Positions 13,597 through 22,178 of a stretch of DNA of 64,000 nt are shown in pieces. Position 1 is the first letter of the stretch. Every line of letters starts with the position of its first letter. The position numbers were made by a program, and so were the translations under genes. The stretch comes from Thalassobellus citreus. Its GTDB lineage: Bacteria > Bacteroidota > Bacteroidia > Flavobacteriales > Flavobacteriaceae. Under the pieces are notes generated by a model that was given only the letters and a program-made list of their open reading frames with translations, made no database searches and was not told the origin of the DNA. Location of the stretch: assembly GCF_044385915.1 (NCBI RefSeq), contig NZ_JBISCC010000113.1, positions 1 to 64,000 on the forward strand. The letters are read 5' to 3'.

Positions 13597-14976
13597 CTAA
13601 TGTTTTTTTGTCTTAATACTTGTAATGATTTCTTCTCTACTAAGACCTTCTAATTGTTTTTCATAACATTCGTCCAAAATCTTTTTAAAGGCTTCGGAAG
13701 GTTTTAATCCTAAATCTATTAAATCTCTCCCCAAAACCAAAGGCTGTATTTTTTGTTCTCCAAATTTTTCAAATAATTCAAAACATTTTTCAGACACTTT
13801 ATGCGTGTCTAAAAAAATATTCCTCCCTGTTCTTCCAGCAGAATCAGCCTTACTTTGCCAACCCAAAACATCTAATCTACATTTGTTATGTAAACGTTTC
13901 CAAGCTACCTCTTTAGCTTGAGAATTGTACAATTGCCCAGGTCTCATGTGTAATCCAACAATAGTAGTGACATTATTAATCAATTTCTTATCATTTGTTA
14001 TTCGGTTTAAAAACCTTTCTGAAATTTCAATTCCAGCAATATCATGCCCATAAGATTTTAAATCTGGAGTTGTTGTCGATGGTTTTCCTACATCATGCAA
14101 TAAAGCCCCAAACATATAGGCTAACCTCCACTCTTTAGGTATCAACTTCCTTAATTTTGCTGCATTATCCAACACCATACATGTGTGATTCCAAACATCT
14201 CCTTCAGGATGCCATTTGGGGTTTTGCAAACAACCAATAAGATCATTAAGTTCAGGGAAATGGATCAGCCAACCAGAGCTTTTTAAAAACTCTAATCCAA
14301 TAGCTGGTTTGTCTGCCTTTAATAATAATTTTTCCCATTCTACAAAGATGCGTTCTTTTGGTAATTCTGAAAATGAATCAACCATAGACCTACATAACTC
14401 CATAGTTTCTTTAGCTACTTTTTTCCCTTTCCGAGGCAATAACTGCATAATACGCAATACACGTAATGGGTCTTCTATAAACGTCTTTTCATTTGTTGCT
14501 CTTATAATTCCTTTTTCCAGATCTTCTAATCCGTCATAAGGGTCTACAATAGTTCCATTATGCAAATCCTGATACATGCTATTAATCGTTAAATCCCTTC
14601 TTTTTCCGGCTTCTAAAGGTGTCATTTTTTCATTTAACACAATCTCGAACCCTTTGTGTCCTATCCCTATTTTATTTTCTCGCCTTGGTACAGATATATC
14701 TATTTCAAAATTATTTATTGTGGTTTTAATAACACCAAAAGATTTACCAACTAAATTACAAGGCATGTTTAATGTCTCAATTAAAACAACCAACTTATTA
14801 TAAGACAAACCATAAACTTCAATATCTATGTCTTTTATAGGTAAACAATTTATACTGTCTATAACTGCACCTCCAATTAACATTGCATTTCCACCTTGTT
14901 CTTTTATTTCTAAAAGCAAAGTCTGAAATTCTTTTTCTTTAAAAACTATATGTTTTAGGTTTTCTATACTTTTCAT
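13597..14976 (-). CDS. CCA-adding-enzyme/poly(A)-polymerase-like protein with HD domain
   Basis: The 459-residue protein is a class II tRNA nucleotidyltransferase-like enzyme. It has a GG motif (MLIGGAVIDS), DIDIEV with metal-binding Asp49 and Asp51, 'RRDLTINSMYQD' and 'EDPLRVLRIMQL' of the neck region, and a C-terminal HD phosphohydrolase domain (GALLHDVGKPSTT). It would add or repair CCA at tRNA 3' ends, while the HD part may remove cyclic phosphates. No tRNA in the window encodes CCA. Its location after RtcB2 suggests end healing before or after ligation. It may be an accessory copy of the housekeeping cca gene. Confidence 0.85.
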   Translation of the reverse strand: MKSIENLKHIVFKEKEFQTLLLEIKEQGGNAMLIGGAVIDSINCLPIKDIDIEVYGLSYNKLVVLIETLNMPCNLVGKSFGVIKTTINNFEIDISVPRRENKIGIGHKGFEIVLNEKMTPLEAGKRRDLTINSMYQDLHNGTIVDPYDGLEDLEKGIIRATNEKTFIEDPLRVLRIMQLLPRKGKKVAKETMELCRSMVDSFSELPKERIFVEWEKLLLKADKPAIGLEFLKSSGWLIHFPELNDLIGCLQNPKWHPEGDVWNHTCMVLDNAAKLRKLIPKEWRLAYMFGALLHDVGKPSTTTPDLKSYGHDIAGIEISERFLNRITNDKKLINNVTTIVGLHMRPGQLYNSQAKEVAWKRLHNKCRLDVLGWQSKADSAGRTGRNIFLDTHKVSEKCFELFEKFGEQKIQPLVLGRDLIDLGLKPSEAFKKILDECYEKQLEGLSREEIITSIKTKKH

Positions 14977-15032
14977 TATTCCAATTCACAATAAAGCAAG
15001 CTTTTATTAGTTCTAATCCTCTTTTACTAAAA

Positions 15033-16430
15033 TTACCTGTTACTTTTACGTTTCTCTCTTCTAATTTTCCAAGGCGCATTCTTTTGCCAATCACCAGCCA
15101 TAATACACCCATAAGGCATGACCTCATCAATAACTTTACCCAAGCCAAACTCGTCCATTTGCTGTCTTACGGTTTCTGCATTTTTATAAGCTGTGGGTAA
15201 TTCTGTTATATCAATCTCTTTAGAGAAAAATCTAACATCTAAACCTTTGGTTTCTTCGTTAAAGATGTCTTGAAACGTTCCTGTTTTACTTTTTCTATGT
15301 TGTGTTCTACTCATATTTCTTCCTGCCCCATGTGGCGCGAAACCTAAATTATTTGTTGTTGTATCTCCTTCTACAATTAAAACGGGTTCAGACATATTCA
15401 AAGGTATTAATCTTGGCCCTGTAATATCTGGCATAAACTTTTTATCTAATGGTGTCGCGCCTTTTGCATGGTAGAATAAATCGCCTTCTTTAAATACAAA
15501 GTTATGTTCATTCCAAAATCTGTTTTCTTTTTTTATTCCTAACTTTTCTAAAGTTGCATCATGTAGTACTTCATGGTTTTTCTTTGTCCATTTTCTAATA
15601 ATTTGCAAAGCTTCCCAGTATTTCTCGCCTTCTTCTGTATCAAAAGGAATCCATGCATTTTGTTTTAGTGTTTCTGGCGACAGTTCTTTTCTATAACGTT
15701 CTGCTACTTTCATTCCTTTAGAATACAAGTTGGCTCCAAAGCCTCTACTACCGTGGTGTGTAACCATCATGGTGTTCCCTGTGTTTTTAGATCTACCTAT
15801 GAACAAAAAATGGTTTCCGTCTCCTTGTGTTCCTAAGTGAGATCTTGCTGCCGAAATGCATTTTTGGTCATTTAAAAAATAGTTTGCTTCTATTTCTGCT
15901 AATAAATCCATAGGAAATCTAAATTGTGATTCTCTGTCTCTTCCTCCTGGTCCAAAATGTGTAATACTATGTGCGGCGTCTAAAACTGCTTTAGGATCTG
16001 TTTTTCCAAAATCTGTAAGCATTACTGAACAACAAATATCGGCACTATGCATGCCTGGGTGAATAGCATTTTTTGCTACCACAACACCTCCAACAGGAAT
16101 GGTACCTGTGGAACCTGTAGGACATGCATCTGGCATAATAGCACCGTCAACTAAAGTTGGGGTTTTCATTAACACTTCCATTGTTTCTACAACCGAATTA
16201 ACATTAGTTTCCTCTAACTCATTATCTGCTTTAATGTTTATTGAAAACGGTACAGCTTTTTTATGTAAATCTATTGGGTCTGGTGATTTAAACTGCTCTA
16301 AATAATTTTTTAAATCTGCGTCTCTTAATTGATTTTCATTAATATGTTCTATCGCTTCTTTAAACCATTTTCCTGATCTAAATCCCATTTCAATTAATGT
16401 GTGTCCTGTAATGTTTGTTCTGTTTTCCAT
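15033..16430 (-). CDS. rtcB2: RtcB2-type RNA ligase, island copy
   Basis: This 465-residue RtcB-family ligase has PDACPTGSTGTIPVGG, the metal-binding SADICC (Asp131, Cys133/134), GDGNHFLF (His207), THHGSRGFG, WNEHNF (His309) and FAPHGAGR with the guanylation His at about 367. It is close to the copy at 55635 and far from the RtcB at 8679, so two subfamilies coexist. Relatives of this type pair with PrfH. It is first in an operon with the CCA-like enzyme and two nucleotidyltransferases, behind an operator-promoter module and a two-hairpin 5' leader. Confidence 0.93.
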   Translation of the reverse strand: MENRTNITGHTLIEMGFRSGKWFKEAIEHINENQLRDADLKNYLEQFKSPDPIDLHKKAVPFSINIKADNELEETNVNSVVETMEVLMKTPTLVDGAIMPDACPTGSTGTIPVGGVVVAKNAIHPGMHSADICCSVMLTDFGKTDPKAVLDAAHSITHFGPGGRDRESQFRFPMDLLAEIEANYFLNDQKCISAARSHLGTQGDGNHFLFIGRSKNTGNTMMVTHHGSRGFGANLYSKGMKVAERYRKELSPETLKQNAWIPFDTEEGEKYWEALQIIRKWTKKNHEVLHDATLEKLGIKKENRFWNEHNFVFKEGDLFYHAKGATPLDKKFMPDITGPRLIPLNMSEPVLIVEGDTTTNNLGFAPHGAGRNMSRTQHRKSKTGTFQDIFNEETKGLDVRFFSKEIDITELPTAYKNAETVRQQMDEFGLGKVIDEVMPYGCIMAGDWQKNAPWKIRREKRKSNR

Positions 16431-16448
16431 TTCTGTTTTTTTTAAAAC

Positions 16449-16502
16449 TCCGCCGACTCCTCGTTCGGCGGAACACTACTTTCAAGCCTTTTCTAAAGAC
16501 TT
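16449..16502 (-). ncRNA. Two-hairpin 5' leader RNA of rtcB2, island copy
   Basis: On the minus strand AAGTCTTT-AGA-AAAGGCTT is an 8-bp hairpin, followed by GAAAGTAGTGT and an 8-bp hairpin TCCGCCGA/TCGGCGGA. The same element with compatible base changes lies at 53418-53479 before the second tRNA cluster. It sits between promoter and start codon and may bind a regulator or control translation. Confidence 0.6.
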
Positions 16503-16518
16503 ATTCATGATTCCGATG

Positions 16519-16577
16519 CAAATATTTAACCAATCTGCGCAATTATTTTGCGTAGTTTAAAATAATCACTAAATTTC
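16519..16577. promoter_or_regulatory. Divergent operator-promoter of rtcB2 and HD-WYL genes
   Basis: TGCGCAA-N5-TTGCGTA lies at 16536-16554. Leftward, AATATTTG (16526-16519) follows after exactly 9 bp and serves rtcB2. Rightward, the TTG inside the operator (16548-16550), a 19-bp spacer and TAAATTTC (16570-16577) form a promoter for the HD-WYL pair. A bound protein would therefore block the WYL promoter and could activate rtcB2. Confidence 0.7.
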
Positions 16578-16593
16578 TCAAAAAATTATTTAG

Positions 16594-17211
16594 ATGGGTT
16601 TAAAAGAGAGGTTTTATCAAGTGCTTAGTTGTTGGATTGACAATGAAACTTTTATTGGGCAACAATGGGAAGAATTATCTGAAAAATACACACAATCTTT
16701 TAGAAAATACCATAATCTAAATCATCTACAAGAACTCTTCAAGTATTTTGATGCGTATAAGAATGAATTAGAACACCCTAATGAGATGGCTTTCTCCATT
16801 TTCTATCATGATATTATTTATAGTATTTGGAGTAAGAAGAACGAATTGAATAGCGCTAAATTGGCTACTGAGTATTTGTTGAATTCTGCTTTAGATGATA
16901 GTGGTATCGAGCGTGTTTTTAACCTAATTATGGTAACCAAAAACCATACGCCCAATAAAAATAAGGATGAAAAATGGATGATAGATTTTGACATTGGCAT
17001 TCTTGGTCAACCATACGAAACTTATTTACAATATACACAGCATATCAGAGATGAATATGCTGCTATTCCTAACTCCGTGTATAAAAAAGGCAGAAAAAAG
17101 GTATTGAGTCATTTTTTAAATAAAAGTAAAATATACCAAACGGATACCTTTTATAATTTATTTGAAATGAATGCTAGAAATAATATTAAAAAAGAACTTG
17201 ACACCCTGTAA
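16594..17211 (+). CDS. HD-superfamily metal-dependent phosphohydrolase
   Basis: The 205-residue protein matches the small HD hydrolases of the COG4339 type: 'RKYHNLNHLQELF' (first His), 'AFSIFYHDIIYS' (HD), and a later Asp in IDFDIGILG. Such enzymes hydrolyse phosphate esters or cyclic phosphates; in this setting RNA 2',3'-cyclic phosphates are a plausible but unproven substrate. Its stop codon overlaps the start of the WYL regulator (TAATG), so the two are co-translated. The rightward promoter gives a very short 5' leader. Confidence 0.8.
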   Translation: MGLKERFYQVLSCWIDNETFIGQQWEELSEKYTQSFRKYHNLNHLQELFKYFDAYKNELEHPNEMAFSIFYHDIIYSIWSKKNELNSAKLATEYLLNSALDDSGIERVFNLIMVTKNHTPNKNKDEKWMIDFDIGILGQPYETYLQYTQHIRDEYAAIPNSVYKKGRKKVLSHFLNKSKIYQTDTFYNLFEMNARNNIKKELDTL

Positions 17212-18233
17212 TGGCATTAAATAAAAACGCATTAATACGTTATAAAACGATAGATAAATGTCTACAAAACCATTACAAACAATGGACTTTAGATGATTTA
17301 ATTGAAGCTTGTTCTGATGTTCTATATGAATATGAGGGAAGGGAGATTAATGTTAGTAAACGCACTGTACAATTAGACATTCAAATGATGCGCAGCGATA
17401 AGCTTGGTTATAATGCTCCTATAATTGTTTATAATAAGAAGTTTTACAAATATGAAAATGAAGGTTATTCTATAACTGATATTCCTTTGAACGAAAATGA
17501 CATGAATGTTCTTTCGGAAACTGTTGAGATGCTAAAACAGTTTAAAGATTTTTCTCTTTTTTCTGAATTAGGAGGCATTATACAGCGTTTGGAAGACAAG
17601 GTTTATACTGAAAAGACTCACCAGTCTGCCATCATTCATTTGGATAGGAATGAAAAACTAAAGGGCTTGGAACATTTAGATATTTTATACCAGGCTATTA
17701 TTAAAAAGATGGTTCTTAGGATTAGATACCAATCTTATAAGGCTAGAGAAGCTTCTGAAATTATTTTTCACCCTTTCATTTTAAAAGAATTTAATAATCG
17801 TTGGTTTTTAATAGGGAGACCAGGAGTAGAGGCGAAAAAGTCAATCGTTACTTTTGCTTTAGATAGAATAGTTTCTATTGATTATGATACAACAATCACA
17901 TACAAAAATGACAACTTCAATGGTGATAAATATTATAAAGATGTTATTGGGGTTACTGTTTCAAATATCCGCGCTGAACGCATCCAGTTTTGGGTTGACA
18001 AGAAAAATGCTCCGTATGTAATGACTAAGCCTTTTCACGATTCGCAAAGGGTCATAAAACAAACTGATGATGGTGTTATCTTCAATATTTTTGTGCAAAT
18101 TAATTTTGAACTTGAGCGTATGATTTTAGGTTTTGGAGATTCTATTGAGGTTTTAAAGCCTAAAAAACTTAGGGGTAGGATGCAGCAAAAATTGGAAAAG
18201 GCTGCTGGTTTTTATCTGAAAGACCAGACTTAA
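17211..18233 (+). CDS. WYL-domain transcriptional regulator
   Basis: The 340-residue protein has an N-terminal winged HTH (LIRYKTIDKCLQ ... NVSKRTVQLDIQMMRSDK), a central WYL domain ('LRIRYQSYKAREASEIIFHPFILKEFNNRWFLIGR') and a C-terminal WCX-type extension. WYL domains sense nucleic acid or nucleotide ligands. It resembles residues 1-330 of the fusion at 49345. Both genes sit beside the operator TACGCAA-N5-TTGCGYA with the operator over their own -33 element, so they are the best candidates to bind it. RNA fragments or cyclic-phosphate ends are possible ligands (inference). Confidence 0.88.
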   Translation: MALNKNALIRYKTIDKCLQNHYKQWTLDDLIEACSDVLYEYEGREINVSKRTVQLDIQMMRSDKLGYNAPIIVYNKKFYKYENEGYSITDIPLNENDMNVLSETVEMLKQFKDFSLFSELGGIIQRLEDKVYTEKTHQSAIIHLDRNEKLKGLEHLDILYQAIIKKMVLRIRYQSYKAREASEIIFHPFILKEFNNRWFLIGRPGVEAKKSIVTFALDRIVSIDYDTTITYKNDNFNGDKYYKDVIGVTVSNIRAERIQFWVDKKNAPYVMTKPFHDSQRVIKQTDDGVIFNIFVQINFELERMILGFGDSIEVLKPKKLRGRMQQKLEKAAGFYLKDQT

Positions 18234-18255
18234 TTATCTCAAAAATTATTTATAA

Positions 18256-18897
18256 TTAAAATACATTTATTTTCAATCGTTCACAAACACTTTTATCAAT
18301 TGGAAGGTAAGGACGTTCTTGAGGAATCATCAATTTATCTAATTCATTATTAAGAACATGTTGATACTGTTCGTTTACAAATCCTGAAATATCTTCAATT
18401 TCTAATATATCTTCTTTAGCATATTTCTCGATATCTTGATTTCTAATTCCAAGTTGAATAGCTCTTCTATCCAATTTCGCACCATAAGGGTCATGATCTG
18501 GATCCCATTGTAATCGGATATTTGATTTTTTTACGGCATTTTGCCAATCTTCTCTATCCTTATATATACCATCTTGATAACTTGAATACACAGCATCATT
18601 TAAATAACGTTCAAATACTTCACGTTTTAAATGAATAGCCAATACAACTTCTTGACCTTCTTTTGTCCCCCACCCATTACGATACATCATCCATAGGAAA
18701 TTTGGTTTTATCCAAGTCATTCTATTCAGGCTAAAAGCGCCTCCAAAAAACTGATTCTTTGCTGCAAATTGACCTATTTCTAGCCTATAAGATTGATATA
18801 CGATTACTTTTTCCTCATCAAACTGCGCCATAATATGGCGTCCTGTTTCTGGCCATTCTTTTAATTGCTCTTTATATAATTTTGTTATTAGTTTCAT
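18256..18897 (-). CDS. DUF4291 protein
   Basis: The 213-residue protein matches DUF4291: 'IMAQFDEEKVIVYQSYRLEIGQFAAKNQFFGGAFSLNRMTWIKPNFLWMMYRNGWGTKEGQEVVLAIHLKREVFE'. The family has no firm biochemical role but often lies near ADP-ribose enzymes. It overlaps the ADP-ribosylglycohydrolase gene by 26 bp and is last in the SPFH-to-DUF4291 operon. The conserved Tyr, Arg and Trp residues suggest an ADP-ribosyltransferase-like or binding fold, which is speculation. Confidence 0.8.
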   Translation of the reverse strand: MKLITKLYKEQLKEWPETGRHIMAQFDEEKVIVYQSYRLEIGQFAAKNQFFGGAFSLNRMTWIKPNFLWMMYRNGWGTKEGQEVVLAIHLKREVFERYLNDAVYSSYQDGIYKDREDWQNAVKKSNIRLQWDPDHDPYGAKLDRRAIQLGIRNQDIEKYAKEDILEIEDISGFVNEQYQHVLNNELDKLMIPQERPYLPIDKSVCERLKINVF

Positions 18898-19840
18898 TTT
18901 TTAATGATTTATTAAATTTTAAAATTAAACCTTCAATATCCTTTCGTCTTACTACCTTGTCTCTCCATTCCATTGGGATACTATCCAATCCATAATAAAT
19001 CCCTGCTAATCCTCCAGTAATTGCAGCTGTAGTATCAGTATCCTCTCCAAGATTTACAGCACTAATAACAGCATCTTCATAAGTATTTGTGTTCATAAAA
19101 CACCAAAGTGATGCCTTTAAAGAATTCACAACATACCCACTTCCAGAAATACGCTTTTCATCAATTTTATAAATATCTTCTTGAAGTACATCAAAATAGA
19201 ACCCTAGTTCTTTTGGGTTTAAATCTTTGGTCTCCAAAAAAGCATTTACTTTATCTTTAATTACGTGATATGCTTTAATTTTATCACTACTGTTTAACAA
19301 TTCTAAGCCATATTCCACATAGATAAAACAGGCTAATACTGATCGTAAATGAGCATGAGTTAAAGATGAAACGTCCTTAATTATTTGATAGCGTTCTTCA
19401 ATATTATCAGTATTTTTAAGAAAAAAAACGAGTGGTAATATTCGCATTAAAGAACCATTGCCATTTGAATACTCGTCCATACCTCCACAAATCTCAGGTG
19501 TATGCCCTTCTTTCATATAAAATATAGACTGCCTTGTTGTTACACCAATATCAAAGACTACTCCATGCGGTGTCCAATAAGATTCATCATACCATGCGAT
19601 AAATTTATCAGCAATATTTTTCGTGTTAAAACCATCTAATAAGCCTTCCATTAAACAGAATGTTAGAGAACTATCATCTGACCAAGTCCCTACAGGTTGT
19701 CTATGAGTTCCATACCCAACCATCGTTTCGGCTGGATTCCTTTTCATTTCATCTTTAGACAAAAATTCAAAAGGTACCCCTAATGCATCTCCAACTGCCA
19801 CTCCCATAATTCCACTTCGTATTTTTTCTAACAAACTCAT
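18872..19840 (-). CDS. ADP-ribosylglycohydrolase (ARH/DraG family)
   Basis: The 322-residue protein has the family signatures: 'GVAVGDALGVPFEF' at the start, 'GTWSDDSSLTFCLMEGL' with the metal-binding acidic run, 'GNGSLMRILPL', and C-terminal 'NLGEDTDTTAAITGGLAG' with the dinuclear metal DTDT site. It removes ADP-ribose from proteins or nucleic acids. It overlaps both neighbours and is co-encoded with two macro domains, an ART-like protein and a NAD-kinase-like protein. The operon thus appears to handle ADP-ribose marks or by-products. Confidence 0.92.
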   Translation of the reverse strand: MSLLEKIRSGIMGVAVGDALGVPFEFLSKDEMKRNPAETMVGYGTHRQPVGTWSDDSSLTFCLMEGLLDGFNTKNIADKFIAWYDESYWTPHGVVFDIGVTTRQSIFYMKEGHTPEICGGMDEYSNGNGSLMRILPLVFFLKNTDNIEERYQIIKDVSSLTHAHLRSVLACFIYVEYGLELLNSSDKIKAYHVIKDKVNAFLETKDLNPKELGFYFDVLQEDIYKIDEKRISGSGYVVNSLKASLWCFMNTNTYEDAVISAVNLGEDTDTTAAITGGLAGIYYGLDSIPMEWRDKVVRRKDIEGLILKFNKSLKNETNNKII

Positions 19841-20259
19841 GCTTTCTTTACTTCAGCTTTTTCAATAATTTCATTTATAACCTTGTCATTTGATCTTTGA
19901 AATTGGTTTCCTAAAAAGGTCTTTGTTACCTCTATTTTTCCCTCTATCTGATTATTGAATAATTCCATTTCTTCTGAAGGCACCCATAATTCATTATGAA
20001 TTTCACCACCTACATTTCTAACTTCAAACTTTTTAATGTACTCCGTATTCACTTTGAATGCAGTGACAAAACCAGAATATCCAGAAAACTCATCTCCTGT
20101 ATTCCATTTTAAAGCAATTTCAGAAGCATAATCTTCATTCATCACAGGATAAAAGATAGGCTGCCAATTTAACCTTGGTGGAAATTTAGAAAAACCACTT
20201 TCAATTATAAGTTCTAATTCTTTCAACCCAATCGGCCTATATAATATTATTGTTTTCAT
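19837..20259 (-). CDS. ADP-ribosylation/crystallin-J1-like small protein
   Basis: The 140-residue protein resembles small proteins annotated as 'ADP-ribosylation/crystallin J1': 'TIILYRPIGLKELELIIESG', 'FPPRLNWQPIFYPVMNEDYA', 'SGYVG'-like 'SGYSGFVTAFKV', and 'VGGEIHNELWVPSEEMELFN'. The compact strand-rich layout with conserved Tyr-Arg, His and Glu residues suggests a mini ADP-ribosyltransferase-like fold. Its activity is not established. It overlaps the glycohydrolase start and the macro-domain end by 4 bp each, so translation is coupled. Confidence 0.65.
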   Translation of the reverse strand: MKTIILYRPIGLKELELIIESGFSKFPPRLNWQPIFYPVMNEDYASEIALKWNTGDEFSGYSGFVTAFKVNTEYIKKFEVRNVGGEIHNELWVPSEEMELFNNQIEGKIEVTKTFLGNQFQRSNDKVINEIIEKAEVKKA

Positions 20260-20768
20260 TGTTTTAATAATTTATCATACAACTCATAATTCTCCAGATC
20301 AAAACAAACAAAAGAAACTTCTTCAACTGTCTTTTGATTTTTAAAATTTTTAATAGTATCAATCGCTATTTGAGCTGCTAAATCTTTTGGGAATTTGTAA
20401 ATCCCCGTACTTATATTTGGAAATGCAATACTTCTAACATTGTTTTCAATTGCTAAGATCATTGTGTTTTTATAACAATCACTTAAAAGCTTTTCTTTTT
20501 CACCTCCTCCTTGATTCCAAACTGGGCCAACTGTGTGAATTACAGATCTAGCATCTAAGTTTCCCGCTGTTGTTATAACTGCTTCTCCAACATTACATTT
20601 TCCTTGCTTGGCTCTAATTTCTTGACAGGCTTTCAGGATTTCTACACCTCCTTTTCTATGAATAACACCATCAACTCCTGAACCACCTAACAATGAAGAG
20701 TTCGCTGCATTCACGATAGCATCAACTTTTATTGATGTTATATCTGATTGTATGACTCTTATTTCCAT
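20256..20768 (-). CDS. Macro-domain ADP-ribose-processing protein (YmdB type)
   Basis: The 170-residue macro domain has 'IRVIQSDITSIKVDAIVNAANSSLLGGSGVDGVIHRKGG', 'CNVGEAVITTAGNLDARSVIHTVGPVW' and 'IAFPNISTGIYKFP', the complete ADP-ribose pocket of MacroD/YmdB proteins. It would deacetylate O-acetyl-ADP-ribose or remove mono-ADP-ribose. It starts 3 bp after the second, divergent macro domain and overlaps the ART-like gene. Confidence 0.93.
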   Translation of the reverse strand: MEIRVIQSDITSIKVDAIVNAANSSLLGGSGVDGVIHRKGGVEILKACQEIRAKQGKCNVGEAVITTAGNLDARSVIHTVGPVWNQGGGEKEKLLSDCYKNTMILAIENNVRSIAFPNISTGIYKFPKDLAAQIAIDTIKNFKNQKTVEEVSFVCFDLENYELYDKLLKQ

Positions 20769-20771
20769 TTT

Positions 20772-21248
20772 TTATTCAAAATCGTAAACATAAACCTCTA
20801 GATCACCATTTGATAAGGTTTCAAGTATTATAGGTTCTATTTCTTCCCATTTCCCACCTGCTAAACCACAGCCAATTCTTGGCATATGAATACTTGCACT
20901 TAGTTTTTTTGCTTCAATTGCGATTTCACTTAAACAAGACTTAACCGCATCATATCTAATTGGTGCTATTTTATTTACTCGTTTTAATCCTTTCTGAGCA
21001 ACCATATTTCCAACAAAAACATCTTCAGACACTTGAATTAACTGGGTAGCTCCTAAAGCAAAATTATTATCAGCTTTATTTTTATACCACTGTCTATATG
21101 CCTTTTCAGGCTCTGGCCATTTCTTTGAAATTGCTAATACAAATCCTTTACCCCAACCACCCAAATCATTACAGATATGGACAATTATTTTGTTTCCTTC
21201 AACTTGTGGAGCCGTAGCATCTCCTTTTAAATATGTTATAGTTTTCAT
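20772..21248 (-). CDS. Macro-domain protein (Poa1p/ALC1-like)
   Basis: The 158-residue protein is a second macro type: 'MKTITYLKGDATAPQ', 'IVHICNDLGGWGKGFVLAISKKWPEPEKAYRQWY', 'HMPRIGCGLAGGKWEEIEPII'. It resembles the Poa1p-like group, whose yeast member removes the phosphate from ADP-ribose-1''-phosphate, a by-product of tRNA splicing with 2'-phosphotransferase. That would link the ADP-ribose operon to RNA repair. No KptA-like phosphotransferase is seen in the window, so the source of such a by-product is unclear. Confidence 0.85.
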   Translation of the reverse strand: MKTITYLKGDATAPQVEGNKIIVHICNDLGGWGKGFVLAISKKWPEPEKAYRQWYKNKADNNFALGATQLIQVSEDVFVGNMVAQKGLKRVNKIAPIRYDAVKSCLSEIAIEAKKLSASIHMPRIGCGLAGGKWEEIEPIILETLSNGDLEVYVYDFE

Positions 21249-21249
21249 T

Positions 21250-22173
21250 TTATATTATCAAATTTGCTTTCTCGTCTGCAATACCTATTTCAACATAGCT
21301 TCCAGAATTGAAATTTAAAAAATCAGATTCTATACCATCACTAAAAATAACACCTTTTGATGGCATATTAGATTCAACTTTTAATGTTTGTTTTTTTGTT
21401 ATTATTCCAAAACCTATACTCGCTTGAGTAACCTTGCTTAAAAAAGGTTCCCTAACTACAAATACAAGTTTTTCATCTTCCCAACGGATTAATGATTGTT
21501 CACTTCTTTCTTTGTTAGATTGAATTTTATTAATATTATTCGCCATATTAAATATAGAACTTAACCAACCAGTAGCGCCTGCACCAGTAGAAATTATAAT
21601 TCCACTAGACGAATGCTTTTCTCTTTTACCTTTAAATTCAATATCATATCTTGAAGAAACATGAGAGTCTGCCCCTATATAAAAATCATTAAAGGCTAAT
21701 AAGGTTTGTCCATCATTTAATTGCGCTTTTGCCATGGTAACCTGCTTAGTTTTATAATCTCCTTTAAGAACATTTTTAATAACAACATCTAATTCATCTG
21801 AGGTATGCTTTAATAAAACACCATCATAACGTTCTTTATCTGGATTTACACCTATAATAGACAAACCTTTAACGTACTTAGCTGTATTTGCAACCAATCC
21901 ATCTTGCCCAATAACCACTATTAAATCCTTCTCTGTAAAAATATATGTTGGTAAAAACGAACGATTAATAACTTTATACTTTAATTGCTTCGAAATAGTG
22001 TCTTGAATTTTAGACAATGATTTATAAAACGTATCATTTTCAAGCTCATAGTATCCAAAATCTCCTTCAGATTTTTCAATATAAAACTTGGCTTGAGCTT
22101 TTGAGTTAAACCTTTCTATTAGTAACTCTAGCCTTGTTTTGTCTCTTATTATGATGACTCTTTCAAACTCCAT
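21250..22173 (-). CDS. NAD-kinase-like protein
   Basis: The 307-residue protein has the NAD/diacylglycerol-kinase fold. 'DLIVVIGQDGLVANTAKYV' corresponds to the GGDG motif with Gln in place of the second Gly. 'GVNPD', 'AFNDFYIGADSHVSSRYDIEF' replaces the usual NE/D motif, and 'SSGIIISTGAGATGWLSSIF' matches the DGxxxSTPTGSTAY region. The altered motifs suggest a changed substrate or a binding-only role. It lies between the SPFH and macro genes, 5 bp after SPFH, and may phosphorylate NAD or an ADP-ribose derivative. Confidence 0.8.
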   Translation of the reverse strand: MEFERVIIIRDKTRLELLIERFNSKAQAKFYIEKSEGDFGYYELENDTFYKSLSKIQDTISKQLKYKVINRSFLPTYIFTEKDLIVVIGQDGLVANTAKYVKGLSIIGVNPDKERYDGVLLKHTSDELDVVIKNVLKGDYKTKQVTMAKAQLNDGQTLLAFNDFYIGADSHVSSRYDIEFKGKREKHSSSGIIISTGAGATGWLSSIFNMANNINKIQSNKERSEQSLIRWEDEKLVFVVREPFLSKVTQASIGFGIITKKQTLKVESNMPSKGVIFSDGIESDFLNFNSGSYVEIGIADEKANLII

Positions 22174-22178
22174 TTTAT

